Shown here in pieces: positions 10,436-26,838 of a DNA stretch of 27,500 nt. The stretch covers positions 8,860,001 through 8,887,500 of the forward strand of contig NC_092569.1 of assembly GCF_037975245.1 (NCBI RefSeq), written 5' to 3'. How positions within the stretch are numbered: the stretch's first letter is position 1; each line of letters begins with the position of its first letter. The notes under the pieces are model-generated. The model had not been told where the DNA came from, searched no databases, and saw only the letters and a list, made by a program, of their open reading frames with translations. Both the position numbers and the translations under genes were made by a program. This DNA is from Apostichopus japonicus. Lineage: Eukaryota; Echinodermata; Holothuroidea; Aspidochirotida; Stichopodidae.

Positions 10436-11134
10436 GAAATAACAAAACAAAAGGCACATTGGACTTTACTAATGATTACAAGTTTGTCACGGGAGAATGT
10501 CCGCGTTTCGGGAGGATTGGGGTGGGAGCGGAAGGGTGAATTACCAATGCAAGAGGATCGGATTTGCTTTCAGAATATTTTTTTTACAGAATGTTGAATT
10601 CAAATTGTAGAAAGTGTAGTTACATCTGTTTCTAACTCATTTCTTGAATTTAAAGATGTTCCAGATCTACTTCGTAGGTTTATTTTTATTGTGCACATAA
10701 CCAATGTAGTCAAATATCTGAGCTGCTTTGATTTCTTCCTTCTTTATTAAACATAAAAGTGCGTTTTAATTCGTTATTATTTATTACATAAATTGATATA
10801 TAGGTTTCCGTCTACAAACTTACTCTTGTCATATACCTTGATATATTCGTGCCAAATTTCCGATTACAATCATAATCGTAAGTTTTATCGTAACTTTGAG
10901 TAACCATAGAAACACTAAGTAAAAAAACAGAGTATAGCAATCACCCAATTACACCATATACACAACGTCACATCACTGCTGACAGAACAAACTGTATTAT
11001 TTGAAAATAGAAGTGGATTATGTTACAAAGTACATCAGGGTCTTGTTGGTTCTTATTCTATATATCGCTAATGAATTAGGTTTCAGTTGTTAAAATGCAT
11101 GATAAGGAACGGACAAAATATAAAAATAAAGAGT
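10436..11134. other. Intron 1 of the fibrinogen-related gene
   Basis: Sequence between exon 1 and exon 2, AT-rich, with no coding or repeat features recognised. Confidence 0.5.
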
Positions 11135-11140
11135 ACTCAC

Positions 11141-11222
11141 TGCCTGCTGCTAAAGATGTACCAAAGCATGCCATGAAAATAAGAAGGTGTTGGAAACATA
11201 TGCTATTTTCTTTAACAGCCAT
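11141..11222 (-). CDS. Exon 1 of secreted fibrinogen-related protein: start codon and signal peptide
   Basis: The ATG at 11222-11220 has a good animal context (AAAAACATGG). It opens a 27-codon coding segment that reads as a classical signal peptide: short N-region MAVKENS, hydrophobic core HLLIFMACFG, and an Ala/Gly cleavage region SLAAG. The exon ends at 11141 before a consensus GTGAGT donor (11140-11135), leaving one base of a split codon that exon 2 completes. It therefore directs the downstream stalk, EGF and fibrinogen-domain chain to the secretory pathway. The 5' UTR and promoter lie at higher coordinates; no convincing TATA box was seen there. Confidence 0.72.
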
Positions 11223-13130
11223 GTTTTTCAGTTGTTCTCAGATTTGAGCAGAGTCTGATTCAAAATGTTCGGTACATGTTCTGATGTACTATGTCATGTT
11301 TTTTAAATTGCCATATGTTGTCGAGCTATCAAGAGATTCATGCATATTCATCAATTCACTCAATTTTGGGTCTCTTTTTTAAGTCTCTGCGCAGTAGGGA
11401 CGTTTAACGAATCGAGGGAGGCTAATATGTTAATCAGTTAATAAGGTGGGAGGAGACAATAAAGATGGCTGGCTGGCTAGATATTTTAATATGAAATATA
11501 GATTGTTTTCCAATAAAGTTATTTAAATATGTAATGAAATATGAGTTTACTCAAGGATGAGTAGTAATTCAAAAACTACCTTTTCAAACTGCCAATAAAT
11601 AAAACAGAGCTGTGTTGACAGGAACGATTGTGACCATATCTATAGTGGGATTTATATTTTGCTCAAATGACAACAAAACGCAGGAAGGAGGAGCGATTAA
11701 AGATATAGATTGTGAAATTTGAGAAAAGAGCCATGTCTGCTATCCCAAGGTATATTAGTTTGCATCACATAACTTAAAGAAATTTGATATCCCCGACTGC
11801 TTTCCCCGGAAAAGGCTATTACCTGATTGGCTGGATGGTTTCTCGATATCTCTGGCATATCCTATTTAGGAAAATGTTTTTCATGAACAACTATATATTA
11901 ACCTTTCTTGGGATCTAACTAATTGATAAATTTGTGAACAATTGAAGGTCCTTATATGCGATCTGGTGCAATGTTTTGCCAGTTTCATCATTGATATCAA
12001 ATTATCAGCAGATTTTGTTTCCTTTTTGAATTCATTGTTCTTTTCTGTATTATATCAGAAAGACAAACAATTTTTCCAGTAGGATGATTCTCGTTTATGT
12101 CCAATGTTCTGGACTATAATACATTTGACGAACTTCACTAGTGGACAATAAAAACTTTCATATTTTGTAGCAGAATTTCACATCAATATGATCAGATTAT
12201 ACGGTTTCTAATGTTTAGAGAGAAGTAAAAATGCATCAATTCATTACGCATAATTATGCGTCCTGTATTGCATAGCATAGACCTAGTGCCCTTCATGTAG
12301 ATTTACCGGGCATATATATATTAAAAGGGAGTGGCACTCATAGAATGTCGCAAATTCAAATACATCTGGTAATGCTTAAAACAATGCAGAGTCAGAATGT
12401 ATGCTTAGGCTAAGTACCGTGCTTGTGTGTGACACCCGAGTCCAAATGAATGATTCTCGTTCAAATATTCCGCCCCAGTGGAAGTAACACACTACCTTTA
12501 AATTAGAGTATAACAATTATTAAATTGATGATCAAAATATTGTATTTTTGAACTTTGATCAGAGCTATAGGCTAAAGTATGCTATCTTTAAAATTCCCTG
12601 ACTAAGGAAGACTAATGTATGAATGTTAACATCTGGACAATCTGAGGCAACAAGTTTACAAAGTACTTAGTACCAACCACAATAGAGTAAATTTAAGAGA
12701 AGTTGATAGTTTGCTTAGAGAAAAAAACACTGTACTAATTATTTATAGAAAGCGCATATCACGTACGATTGCTAGATAAGCTTCATAACATGCTGTTCGT
12801 GCAACAACTTATGACGAATCATAGAAAGGACGAACACGCACGTTGTCGTCGTCGTTGTGCATACGGTTCGTGACACTCCATCGAGTGCAGTTAGGTAGGC
12901 TATATGTATTTTATTACGCAGTGGCCAACTGTAGGCTTGTAATATGCTATAGGCTAAATTTAGCTATTGCATCTGCCAAACTAAGGAGCTGAATCAGTAG
13001 GCCTGAGTGTTACTACGATTATAATCGAGTCAACGGGGCTGACGAGTATTCAAGATCAAAAGAGCACTGACAAAATACCATGCAAAAAACGACAACAGTT
13101 TTTAACATTTTCTCGACACTGAAAGGGAGG
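11223..13130. other. Upstream flank of the fibrinogen-related gene; no gene recognised
   Basis: AT-rich intergenic or 5' regulatory sequence. It contains a 16-bp perfect palindrome (12246-12261). No coding exon, transposase or RT motifs were found on either strand. Confidence 0.4.
12246..12261. repeat. Perfect 16-bp palindrome with TAATTA core
   Basis: ACGCATAATTATGCGT reads the same on both strands. The TAATTA core and flanking ATGC words resemble paired homeodomain or POU-type sites, but a chance origin in AT-rich DNA cannot be excluded. Confidence 0.35.
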
Positions 13131-13168
13131 AGCAGTTGCTCCCACTGCTCCCCCTGGCTACGTCCCTG
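13131..13168. mobile_element. hAT-like transposon terminus (relic)
   Basis: The right end CTGGCTACGTCCCTG (13154-13168) is the reverse complement of CAGGGACGTAGCCAG, very close to the CAGTGGCGTAGCCAGG end of the hAT element at 26925. Just inside it is a GC-rich hairpin (GGAGCAGT and ACTGCTCC arms, 13129-13151). The matching left end and 8-bp duplication were not found, so its size is unknown. The minus-strand frame 13201-13019 reads through this end and is not a gene. Confidence 0.5.
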
Positions 13169-14836
13169 CCTACAACTACGAGATAGTGACTCCAGATACA
13201 ATCTGGCTTCTGATGGTATAGACGTTTTCTTTGAAAACGTACGTTTATGAACTTAATTCAATTTAAAACAACCGATTCACACAGAGATTTCAGTATCTAT
13301 TATCCATCTTAAAGTTTTGTACCACAGTAAAAGCTGGATCGTGTCGATAAATCTGTACAATCGGTAGGATGTGATATTAGGTTTACAGTAAGAACTAAGG
13401 ATATCTGTAATCCCAACAAATGCATCGAATTAGATTTACAGTAGTAACTGTATCCTTTGTGTGTATCAGGTGGTTAAAAAAAAGTTGAATTACCTTTAAA
13501 AGCTCTGATTTGGAAGAATTAATATTTAATTCTGTCTTACACTTACTAAAGTGGCAACAAACGGAAAATTAGTGACCTAAGTGTCTTAAACAATGATGAT
13601 ACGTCACCTGTGAAACGAAATATCACAGGACTTAGAGATCTAGAAAGTTATTGGCGATTTAGTATGTACAGTAAGTCAACTAGTGTATTTGTATGGAGCA
13701 TGCTACCTCAGAGTTGTTTCTAGGTTTAATCCGTCCATATTCTCGTCGGTTATAGGATATTTTTCTTAATTAGTTATTCATATTACTAAATGTCAATTTT
13801 AATCACGAGTTCATTATTCACTGACTTGCGCGAGGTTGTGAAGGTCTCGGAATCGTACATTCATCATTCGAGAAAAACACAAGTCCAAGAATGGTCAATA
13901 TATTGTATAATTGAATTTACCTGATTTGAATAAATACATATCTGGCTGTAGATCATTACCTTATCCTGACAAGAATGTCACTAAAAGGGAATTTGAAACC
14001 GTTGTTCATGATATACCAAGGTGATCGAGCAACCGCCTAGGCAGTCAGGTAACAGTCCTTTCCGTGGGGAGAGGGGAGGGGGGGAAGGGGTGACCGAAGG
14101 GGAAGCAGTCGGGGAAATCAAATTTCATCAAGATATGTGTTGCAAACTATAAGACATTGGAAGAGCAGACATGGATCTTTTCTCCAATCTGAAAATCTAT
14201 ATCTTTAATCTTTGTTCCTTCCTGTGTTACTTTGATATGAACAAATTATAAATTAAACTTGATATGATCACAATCATTTTGTTTTAATACAGCGCTGCTT
14301 TATTCATTGAAAGTTGGAGATGGCTACTATTCATCCAGATTATGTACAGTCGTATTTTCGACCATATTTAAATAACCTTATGGACAAAAAATCTATGTTT
14401 CGTATTAATTGAACTATTAGTTGATTCCCTCATTGTTAATGCATTGTTTGCATATGAGCCGTACATAAAGCATATAAAATAAATCCAAGCAAAACAGGAG
14501 ATGATAAAAACCGGAATGAATATTACAAACAAACACAGCATCGACAGTTCCTAGAAAAGTTCAAACAAGACGCCATTATGAAAAGCAAAATAGAAGATTA
14601 ATGAAAAGGATATATATCGTAGGTTGCTAGGAGAAACCAGAATTTGTCAACACTGTGAATAAAGGAGAAATTGCATAAAGAAACCTGTTCATAATATTAA
14701 CTAATATTCAACAGACTGATGCCTATTTAAGTTGATATACTACATTACTGCATACGGCTTTAGAGTACTAAGAGAGAGGTTTAAATCAACATTTTCTAAA
14801 TGAGTACGACGTTCCATTCTAAACATTAAAGTATCA
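13169..14836. other. Intergenic or intronic; nothing recognised
   Basis: AT-rich except for a G-rich patch at about 14064-14115. No exon, RNA gene or transposon end was identified. Confidence 0.4.
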
Positions 14837-14955
14837 CTGTCTATATGTCTGCGTGTCTGTCTGTCTTTCTATCTGTATACCTGTCTATCTGTCTGTGTGT
14901 CTGTGTGTCGATCTGTCTATATGTGTGTGTGTCTGCGTGTCTATCTGTCTACATG
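14837..14955. repeat. Degenerate TCTN/TGTC tetranucleotide flank
   Basis: Mixed TCTG, TCTA, TGTG and TATC tetramers lead into the perfect array on its right. This looks like the older, mutated edge of the same microsatellite. Confidence 0.85.
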
Positions 14956-16360
<1,405 letters not shown>

Positions 16361-17342
16361 ATTATACATAATGACTTAATGCTTTAGGATGTTCACTATC
16401 TTACATTAATGAAGAGAAGCCAACCCACGCAACGTTTCCTTTCCAACATCTAGTTAAAAATATATGTACGTGTAAGAGTGGTAAGTATTCTATATTCCCT
16501 TTAATTAAAGACAAATTGTCCATACATTGGCTATGAGATGTATATCAAATTCACTACTCCATTTGGGTTCAATTGAACGACTTTTATTGAAAATGAAATA
16601 CAAACAAGAGCTTGCTCTGAACGAAGCGCCATTATATCAACTTTTGAATTGTTCCTTTTTTCCATAATGTAAGCTAATAATATTGTTCAAAAAATACTGT
16701 AAAAGAAAAATGTACAACAGACGCTTCACCGGTAAAGTCTATTGTACACAATTGAGATAGAGTAAACATATCGTTGTCAGATTGATCGTGTCATAAAGTT
16801 CTTCAATGATGAATAAATGAAGTTCTTTCTCTTGGACAGACTTGGGATGACTGGTGATTTGTTTACGTCTATCGCATGCAACACGGCGGTGTGCACGTTT
16901 CTCGTTCTCCACTGGTCAAGGTCCATGCGAAAAAAAAACCAGAAGACCTACAAAAGTGACTAAGGAGACATGGTGTTATGATAAGTATTTGTGCATTAAC
17001 CGTGTTATAGCTGTTCGGGCACTGGATAAAGTATTGAACCTCCTGGGTTTGATTGTCATTCCTGGAAAATGTAACCATGACTGGTGGCACTCGATTATCG
17101 ACCCATCATACCTTATAGGTATGCTACTCAATTTACAGAGGTGTTACATGAATTTAAAATAACACATATAATATTTGTAGTACTGTGACAGACAATAACA
17201 ATATAACTAGCATATATTTAATTCTATACTTTAAATATATAGTACACATCCGCTTGGTGACTTGTTGTTGTTGCTAAACAGTACTTCAGACAAAGCTAAT
17301 GAAAGCACACGACAGGAGAGAACATAGAAAAAAGCACGGCTG
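16361..17342. other. No gene recognised
   Basis: Contains an open frame of 102 codons (16854-17162, plus) with no recognisable domain, signal or splice context; it overlaps another frame on the minus strand. An ATTAAA (minus sense) near 17217 could serve as the polyadenylation signal of the terminal exon ending at 17343. Confidence 0.35.
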
Positions 17343-17583
17343 TTACCAAACTGTAGTTATGGGGACTACCAAGATAACCACAGGGAGTACCGACATCTTA
17401 CTTCCATTTGTTTCTTGTTGAACATAGAATGACGTAACTTTCACAACATCATATTTTATGTTGAACCTTCCAATGTAATTCTTTCCATACACAAAATTAT
17501 ATTGATAATCGACAGTGTTACCATCAGAACTCGCAACATGTCTTGTAAGGCGAAAGGTGCTGTGGTTCAGTCGAAATGTGTAC
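17343..17583 (-). CDS. Probable terminal exon of an unidentified minus-strand membrane or GPI-anchored protein
   Basis: After an AG (17585-17584), one base completes a split codon. Then 79 codons stay open to a TAA stop (17345-17343) in AT-rich DNA, with balanced, protein-like composition. Blocks include STFRLTRHVASSDG, DYQYNFVYGKNYIGRFNIKY and FYVQQETNGSK, with sequons NHS and NGS. The last 16 residues are hydrophobic (SVLPVVILVVPI), as in a GPI-attachment signal or short membrane anchor, and the chain ends three residues later. No cysteine is present. The segment has no internal start codon near its beginning, so it only makes sense as a downstream exon. I do not recognise the family. The acceptor tract is weak, and upstream exons were not confidently found. 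Confidence 0.42.
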
Positions 17584-22093
<4,510 letters not shown>

Positions 22094-22170
22094 TAGTCAC
22101 TTCGCCCAACAACCATTTCGCCCAACTGCCATTTCGCCCAACCAGCCTGGTCATTTCGCCCAACCAGTAA
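22094..22170. repeat. Short tandem repeat of TTCGCCCAAC
   Basis: Four copies of TTCGCCCAAC, mostly preceded by CA, occur at irregular spacing (about 16-22 bp). It sits about 150 bp before the BTB exon. Compact and GC-rich compared with its surroundings. Confidence 0.85.
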
Positions 22171-22313
22171 TCAATCAAGTGCCTCATTGGCTTTCTGGTT
22201 ACTCAAAAGTGTGTAAAAGGAAGCAAAAATGAAAGTAACATCAGAAGAAATGCAAATTCTATGCTCTAGATTAAACCATGCTTTGTGATTATTTGATTTC
22301 TTGCGTCGTTTCA

Positions 22314-22654
22314 GAGAATGGATTTCAGAGAGCCAAAGAGGCGAAAGGGTGGTGCTGGAGATGCGAACAGATCCTCAGCGGTCCTCATCAGCATCCGCAA
22401 GGTCAAGGATTTTTTGGTCTCTACCATGCAGTCGCTTGACGTGTTCAGACTTTTGGGTATTCTGTCTGATGTTACACTCATCGCTGGCGTCAAAGAAGAC
22501 CCAATAAGTAATGGAGGAGATTACATCAGCCTTTCCAGTCAGGAAGAGATACTTGCCCGCCGGTGTGTCTTAGCAGCCAGAAGCGACTACTTTAAGGCCA
22601 TGTTTACGATAGGCATCAGTGAGTCTAAGCAACAGACAATCACTATCCATTTAA
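22314..22654 (+). CDS. BTB/POZ-domain protein, first coding exon (N-terminal half of BTB domain), 3' end disrupted or ambiguous
   Basis: An acceptor (TTTCTTGCGTCGTTTCAG, to 22313) precedes AGAG and the start codon at 22318, so a non-coding 5' exon probably lies upstream. The protein begins with a basic tail (MDFREPKRRKGG), then a helix, then the BTB core: SDVTLIAGV, a longer-than-usual loop, ILARRCVLAARSDYFKAMFT and GISESKQQTITIHL. The last block matches the usual continuation of BTB-Kelch proteins (ES.q..v.i.di), so coding sequence appears to run to about 22651. There it abuts the poly-A end of an antisense LINE. A consensus GTGAGT donor lies inside the coding text at 22619, giving an alternative exon end at 22618. 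BTB proteins of this type dimerise and recruit Cullin-3 ligase; Kelch repeats, if present, would be off-window. Confidence 0.78.
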
Positions 22655-22851
22655 TTTTTTTTTTCTTTTTTTTTTCCTCCGTTTATTCATCGTTTATCAT
22701 CAATGCAAACAGAAATTTTCTTTAGATTTGTAACATAACTTCTTCATTTTTTGTTGTTGTAAGTATATATATTACATGGAACACCACTTTTTAAGTACAT
22801 GTGCAAGTATATAGCAAACTACTAGGGTAAAGGAAACGGAATCGATAAGGC

Positions 22852-25185
22852 TTAATTGAATAAATCAGGACATAAGGAAAAGGCGTGCCATAACTCCACA
22901 AAAGTAACTTTATGTTTTCTAAAGCTGGAAGTTCTTGAATAGTTGAACCTTTCAATACTGATTATGAACTTGAATTTATAGAAAAACTCATTGATTAATG
23001 GATTTCGTTCATTCCTTTTGCAATCATAAATATAGTATTTCATATGAAGTATCAGAAAGTTGTAGGGATGTCCCCTCCCGTTGCTATAGCCCAAAAAGAT
23101 ATTCTGCTTTGAAAAAAAGAACTGCTTCTTAAGAAACATATTTTCAACATCTAAAATGAAAGAGGCAGTTATGGGACATTTCCAAAATAAGTGCTCAATA
23201 TTCTCAGTTTCAATTTTACAAAAGGTACAAAGATCTGAATCACTTTTACCCATCAATGAAAGAAGCCTATCCGTGGCAACAATTCTATGAATAAATTTGA
23301 ACTGGAAAAATTGGATTTTAGCTTCAGAGACAGTGTAATACGGCATATGAAAGAAGCGATGCCAGTCTTTGTAGGTTAAGTTGGTGAAGGTCACATTCCT
23401 CTTTTCAATGGCGGTTGGTATGCCTGATAGACGACGCAAATGGCGCTTATAAACTAGTTGGGAGACTGATGAGGCTTTTAGAACTTCATTCAATAGAATT
23501 ATGTTGTCATTATCAATATTATTTCTAACGCAAGCAGCCCCTCTCCAACTTTTCGGGATACTATCAATTAAACCCCAATATAGGGTGAAAGGAAAACGCA
23601 TAATATGGAATTTGCGCTTGAAACAATCAAACGGGAGAGGTCTCCCGTCATTATCAAACAAATCCCCAACATAATATACATTTTTCAAGATTAAATTCTT
23701 ATACAAAATAATATCATTGTTAATACGTATGTGGGAATTGTTCCAGATAATTTAATTTCCAAAGTTTCTATTCGGGTTCATAAATGAAATTTCACACCAC
23801 GCACTAACGATTTGGTAAATGAAAGGATTTGAAATATTAATGATGTCATTCTTTGAGCAATTAGAGTAAAAAATAAATTCTTTTCCGTAAGATCTTAAGT
23901 AAATGTCGATTTTTTTTCCATAACCCATATAGGTCGCTGTTGTACCGCTTAATCCAGGTGCATTTAAGACTGTTTATAAACTAGAAATATGAGTTACCTT
24001 TAGCCCGGCCTCCCTCACCGACAGAATTAATCATGACTGAGCGTTTCACTTTATTAGGATTTCCCGCCCATATAAAATCAAAAATGATACTTTCTATCTC
24101 CTTAGTAAAGTGGGAAGGTGGATTTGGAAGGACCTGAAAGAGAAAAACAAGCTGCGACAAAGCAAATGTTTTGACAACCACATTACGACCGATCGGGGTC
24201 AAATCCCTACATTTCCAAACACTTAAACACTTTTTAAGACGAGAAATTTTAGGAACATAATTCAAACGGAAGAGATCATTTCCATTGCCAGTAAAGAAAA
24301 TGCCTAATAACTTTACGGGCCCAAGAGTGAATCTGATGTTAAACTCCTGAATAAAGGTCGGACAATGGGAGGCAAGCGGACCTAGCGGGAAAAGACTCGG
24401 TATGGTAAAGTTAATTGTCAATCCGGAAGCTAGTCTCAGTTGATTAAGGATGTTCAATGCCTCCTTTAAAGAGCTTCTTCTATTATCGAGAAAAAGAGTT
24501 GTGTTATCTGCGTATTGCATGATCCTGACTTCCTTATTATTAATTTGGATCTCTCTTATAAAGTGGTTATTTTGAATTTTTCATGCACAAACATCCGCTG
24601 CAAGAATAAATAAAAAAGGACTTAGCGGGCATCCCTGCCTTACTCCTCTCTCAAGCGAAAAAAAAGCCAGTGGAAAAACCGTTGTTGCATACACAAGCAG
24701 TAGTATTTTTCTGAAAAACATTCACCCACTTTTTAAAACTGCTACCAAAATGAAAAAGGATAGTGTCTTATTATTAAAACCCCACTCAAGCTTACCGAAA
24801 GCTTTTTCGAAATGTATCATGAAAATAAAGCCAGGAATATCTCGCTCTGCCGCGTAATCTATTAAATCTATAACACAAATCTCATGTTTTCACCGATAAA
24901 TCTGTCTGTTAAAAACCAGTTTGATGAGGGCCAATAAGAGATTGAGCGACAGTTTTCAGCCTGGTGGCAATAGCTTTAGCATTGATCTTATAGTCAGTGT
25001 TCAATAAAGTAACAAGGCGATAATTCTGCAGGGACATGGGGTCTTTCGAAGGTTTCAGGATCATACCCCTCGATTGCTCAGTGGATAAACTACCATTATC
25101 AAAGCCATGATTAAGAGACTCTAAAACTAATTCACCGATTGAATCCCAGAACTTTTTATAAAATTGGCCGAAAGAACATCGCTAC
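22852..25185 (-). pseudogene. LINE ORF2, reverse transcriptase (from KAPG block onward) to C-terminus, inactivated
   Basis: From 25185 downward the minus strand reads the RT blocks in order: SDVLSANFIK, LSTEQSRGMI, LQNYRLVTLLNTDYKINAKA, GPHQTGF, IHFEKAFG (motif A, about 24808-24831), LERGVRQGCPLSPFLFILAA (about 24594-24653), MQYADN (motif C, 24520-24503), then KLLGIFFTG, IGRNVVVKTF and FIWAG. The last continuous segment (23706-22852) contains CTFCKIETENIEHLFWKC, a zinc-finger-like Cys/His motif, and ends PDLFN. Defects: several in-frame stops, a frameshift at an A run (about 24657-24664), another shift between 23981 and 23750, and loss of catalytic Asp in motif A (His) and of the second Asp in motif C (Asn). 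Confidence 0.88.
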
Positions 25186-25193
25186 CTGGCGCC
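25186..25193. repeat. Target-site duplication, left copy (CTGGCGCC)
   Basis: Perfect 8-bp match with the copy at 26926-26933. Eight bases is the hAT-family signature length. Within the LINE these bases encode part of the conserved KAPG block. Confidence 0.88.
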
Positions 25194-25842
25194 ACGTGGC
25201 GTAGCTACGGGGGGGGGGGGGGCTACTAAGCTTGTCGCCCCCCAGTCGCCCCCACTGGGATTTTGGGTGTCGAAAAAAAGTATATGTGCGAAAAATATAT
25301 CATTGGTATGAATGGTCTCGAATCTCCATGATGACCACTCATGAACGACCCTTCGACCGCCAATCGGCAGTAAGCTATAGTTGCTGAAAAACCTGACGTG
25401 ACATAGCGCATAGGCCGATAAGTCTACAGTAGTCGCAATATACTGATAACGCATGTTAACGACCGTCGAATTATATAATTCCTGCTCTACAAGACTACAA
25501 CACACATAATGTTTACTACTGAAACTGTGTATTCGACTGTTCGGGCAAACTTTGCCTTTGTCACTCTTTTTTATTATATCCATAATCCATACCATACACA
25601 TAAATATTAATACAAACAGCCAATCAGTATCTTGTAACCAGTGCGCATTAACTGATCAAACAAGCTAGTGAGCAATACTATACCCTTATAGAAAGGTGGT
25701 TTCTAGGTACTTGAATGCCAAAGAAGATGTTAAAGGTAAAAATTGCTGACATCATACACGTTTCTCACATCATTGCTCGCGTCATTGCCTCGATACCATG
25801 TTACATTTTCAAGAAAGGAGACAACACTAGCGCTGAGAACTG

Positions 25843-25850
25843 CCCGCCAA
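25843..25850. repeat. Target-site duplication of inner element, left copy (CCCGCCAA)
   Basis: Matches CCGGCCAA at 26436-26443 at 7 of 8 positions. Confidence 0.7.
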
Positions 25851-26435
25851 CAGTGGCGGCGCGTCCAAACAGTCAGGGCGGATCCCCCCTCCCCCACTGA
25901 CGGACTCAAATTGACTGCTGGGGCCCTTTTCAACTTTTTAGCACTTTTTACTTATTCGCGATTATTGACTTTTTTATTGCACGCTCATCTACCTATTGAC
26001 ATTTGTCACATTTTGTTGGTGTAGTTTACTGACAAAATGCTCTAACGTACGGCGGTATTTAATTAACGGCACTTAATTCTGTTGTACGAAACGCTTTCCA
26101 AGAACTGTCCGGGGTTTTTCGATCTATTTTTTCGAAAAAACATGAGCACTTACAATGATACCACAGGGATTGTGATGAAGTGCATGTATTTTCAACACCC
26201 ATATAACTTCCGACTTGTCTTGTCACAAATGGCGATAACACATATTTATTCTTCGTTTATCTGCAAATTAGCAAGGCCGGAAAGGGTCATTTCCGGCGAT
26301 CTAGGGAATATCTTTACTCAAAAAAATTCTGTGCGCTCCGCGCAAACCTGTGGTGGCGCTCCGCTGAGATAGTGTCGAAAGCGCCCCCTACAGGCCATTC
26401 TCGCCCCCTGACCAATACCCATAGCACCGCCACTG
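25851..26435. mobile_element. Nested non-autonomous hAT-type element (inner), 585 bp
   Basis: Left end CAGTGGCGGCGC and right end (reverse complement) CAGTGGCGGTGC match at 11 of 12 positions and begin with the CAGTGGCG of hAT-type termini. The flanking octamers CCCGCCAA and CCGGCCAA match at 7 of 8. It contains no transposase frame. About 102 bp near its right end (26271-26372) resembles the region near the right end of the outer element (26736-26838), so the two are relatives. Confidence 0.75.
26271..26372. repeat. hAT subterminal repeat, copy A (inner element)
   Basis: Shares ordered blocks with 26736-26838: AAGGCC, GTCATTTCC, CGATCTAGG, CGCTSCGCG, AAACC, TGGTGGCGCTCCGCT, AGATAGT, with about 70% overall identity by eye. 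Confidence 0.75.
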
Positions 26436-26735
26436 CCGGCCAATCAGTCTATCACCCTAATAATATTTCAGACGCAATCTTTGATGTCAGTTTGACATAT
26501 AGTTCGGTCATTTCAGTATGTTACTTGGCTGCAATCTTTCTTTATTTTCCACGCGCAATTTGCAGATTTGTCGAAAAATGTCAATGCCGGTGTCAAACTC
26601 ACAAATGATATGTCATGATATTTCAAAGTAACTTACCAGATTGTTTTTTTTTTCTATTTCACTTAACTATTTGATGACAATATCAAAACACGGGATCTCA
26701 AAATAAAGGATGTTGAGAAAACTTTAGAGCATCTT

Positions 26736-26838
26736 AGAAGGCCTGGGAAGTGTCATTTCCAACGATCTAGGAGGCCTTTTTAGCTAAAATTTTTCGGTAC
26801 GCTGCGCGGCAAACCATGGTGGCGCTCCGCTTAGATAG
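26736..26838. repeat. hAT subterminal repeat, copy B (outer element)
   Basis: Partner of 26271-26372 in the same orientation. Such shared subterminal sequence usually marks transposase-binding regions of one family; that function is inference. Confidence 0.75.

Noticed and set aside
13019-13201. Minus-strand 60-codon frame
   Set aside because: Reads through a hAT-like terminus; no domain or splice support.
16854-17162. 102-codon plus frame
   Set aside because: No recognisable motif, signal peptide or splice context, and another frame overlaps it on the minus strand. Kept only as a note.
25182-26608. Several open frames of 60-139 codons inside the hAT elements
   Set aside because: They cross transposon ends or internal repeats and show no transposase or other domain.
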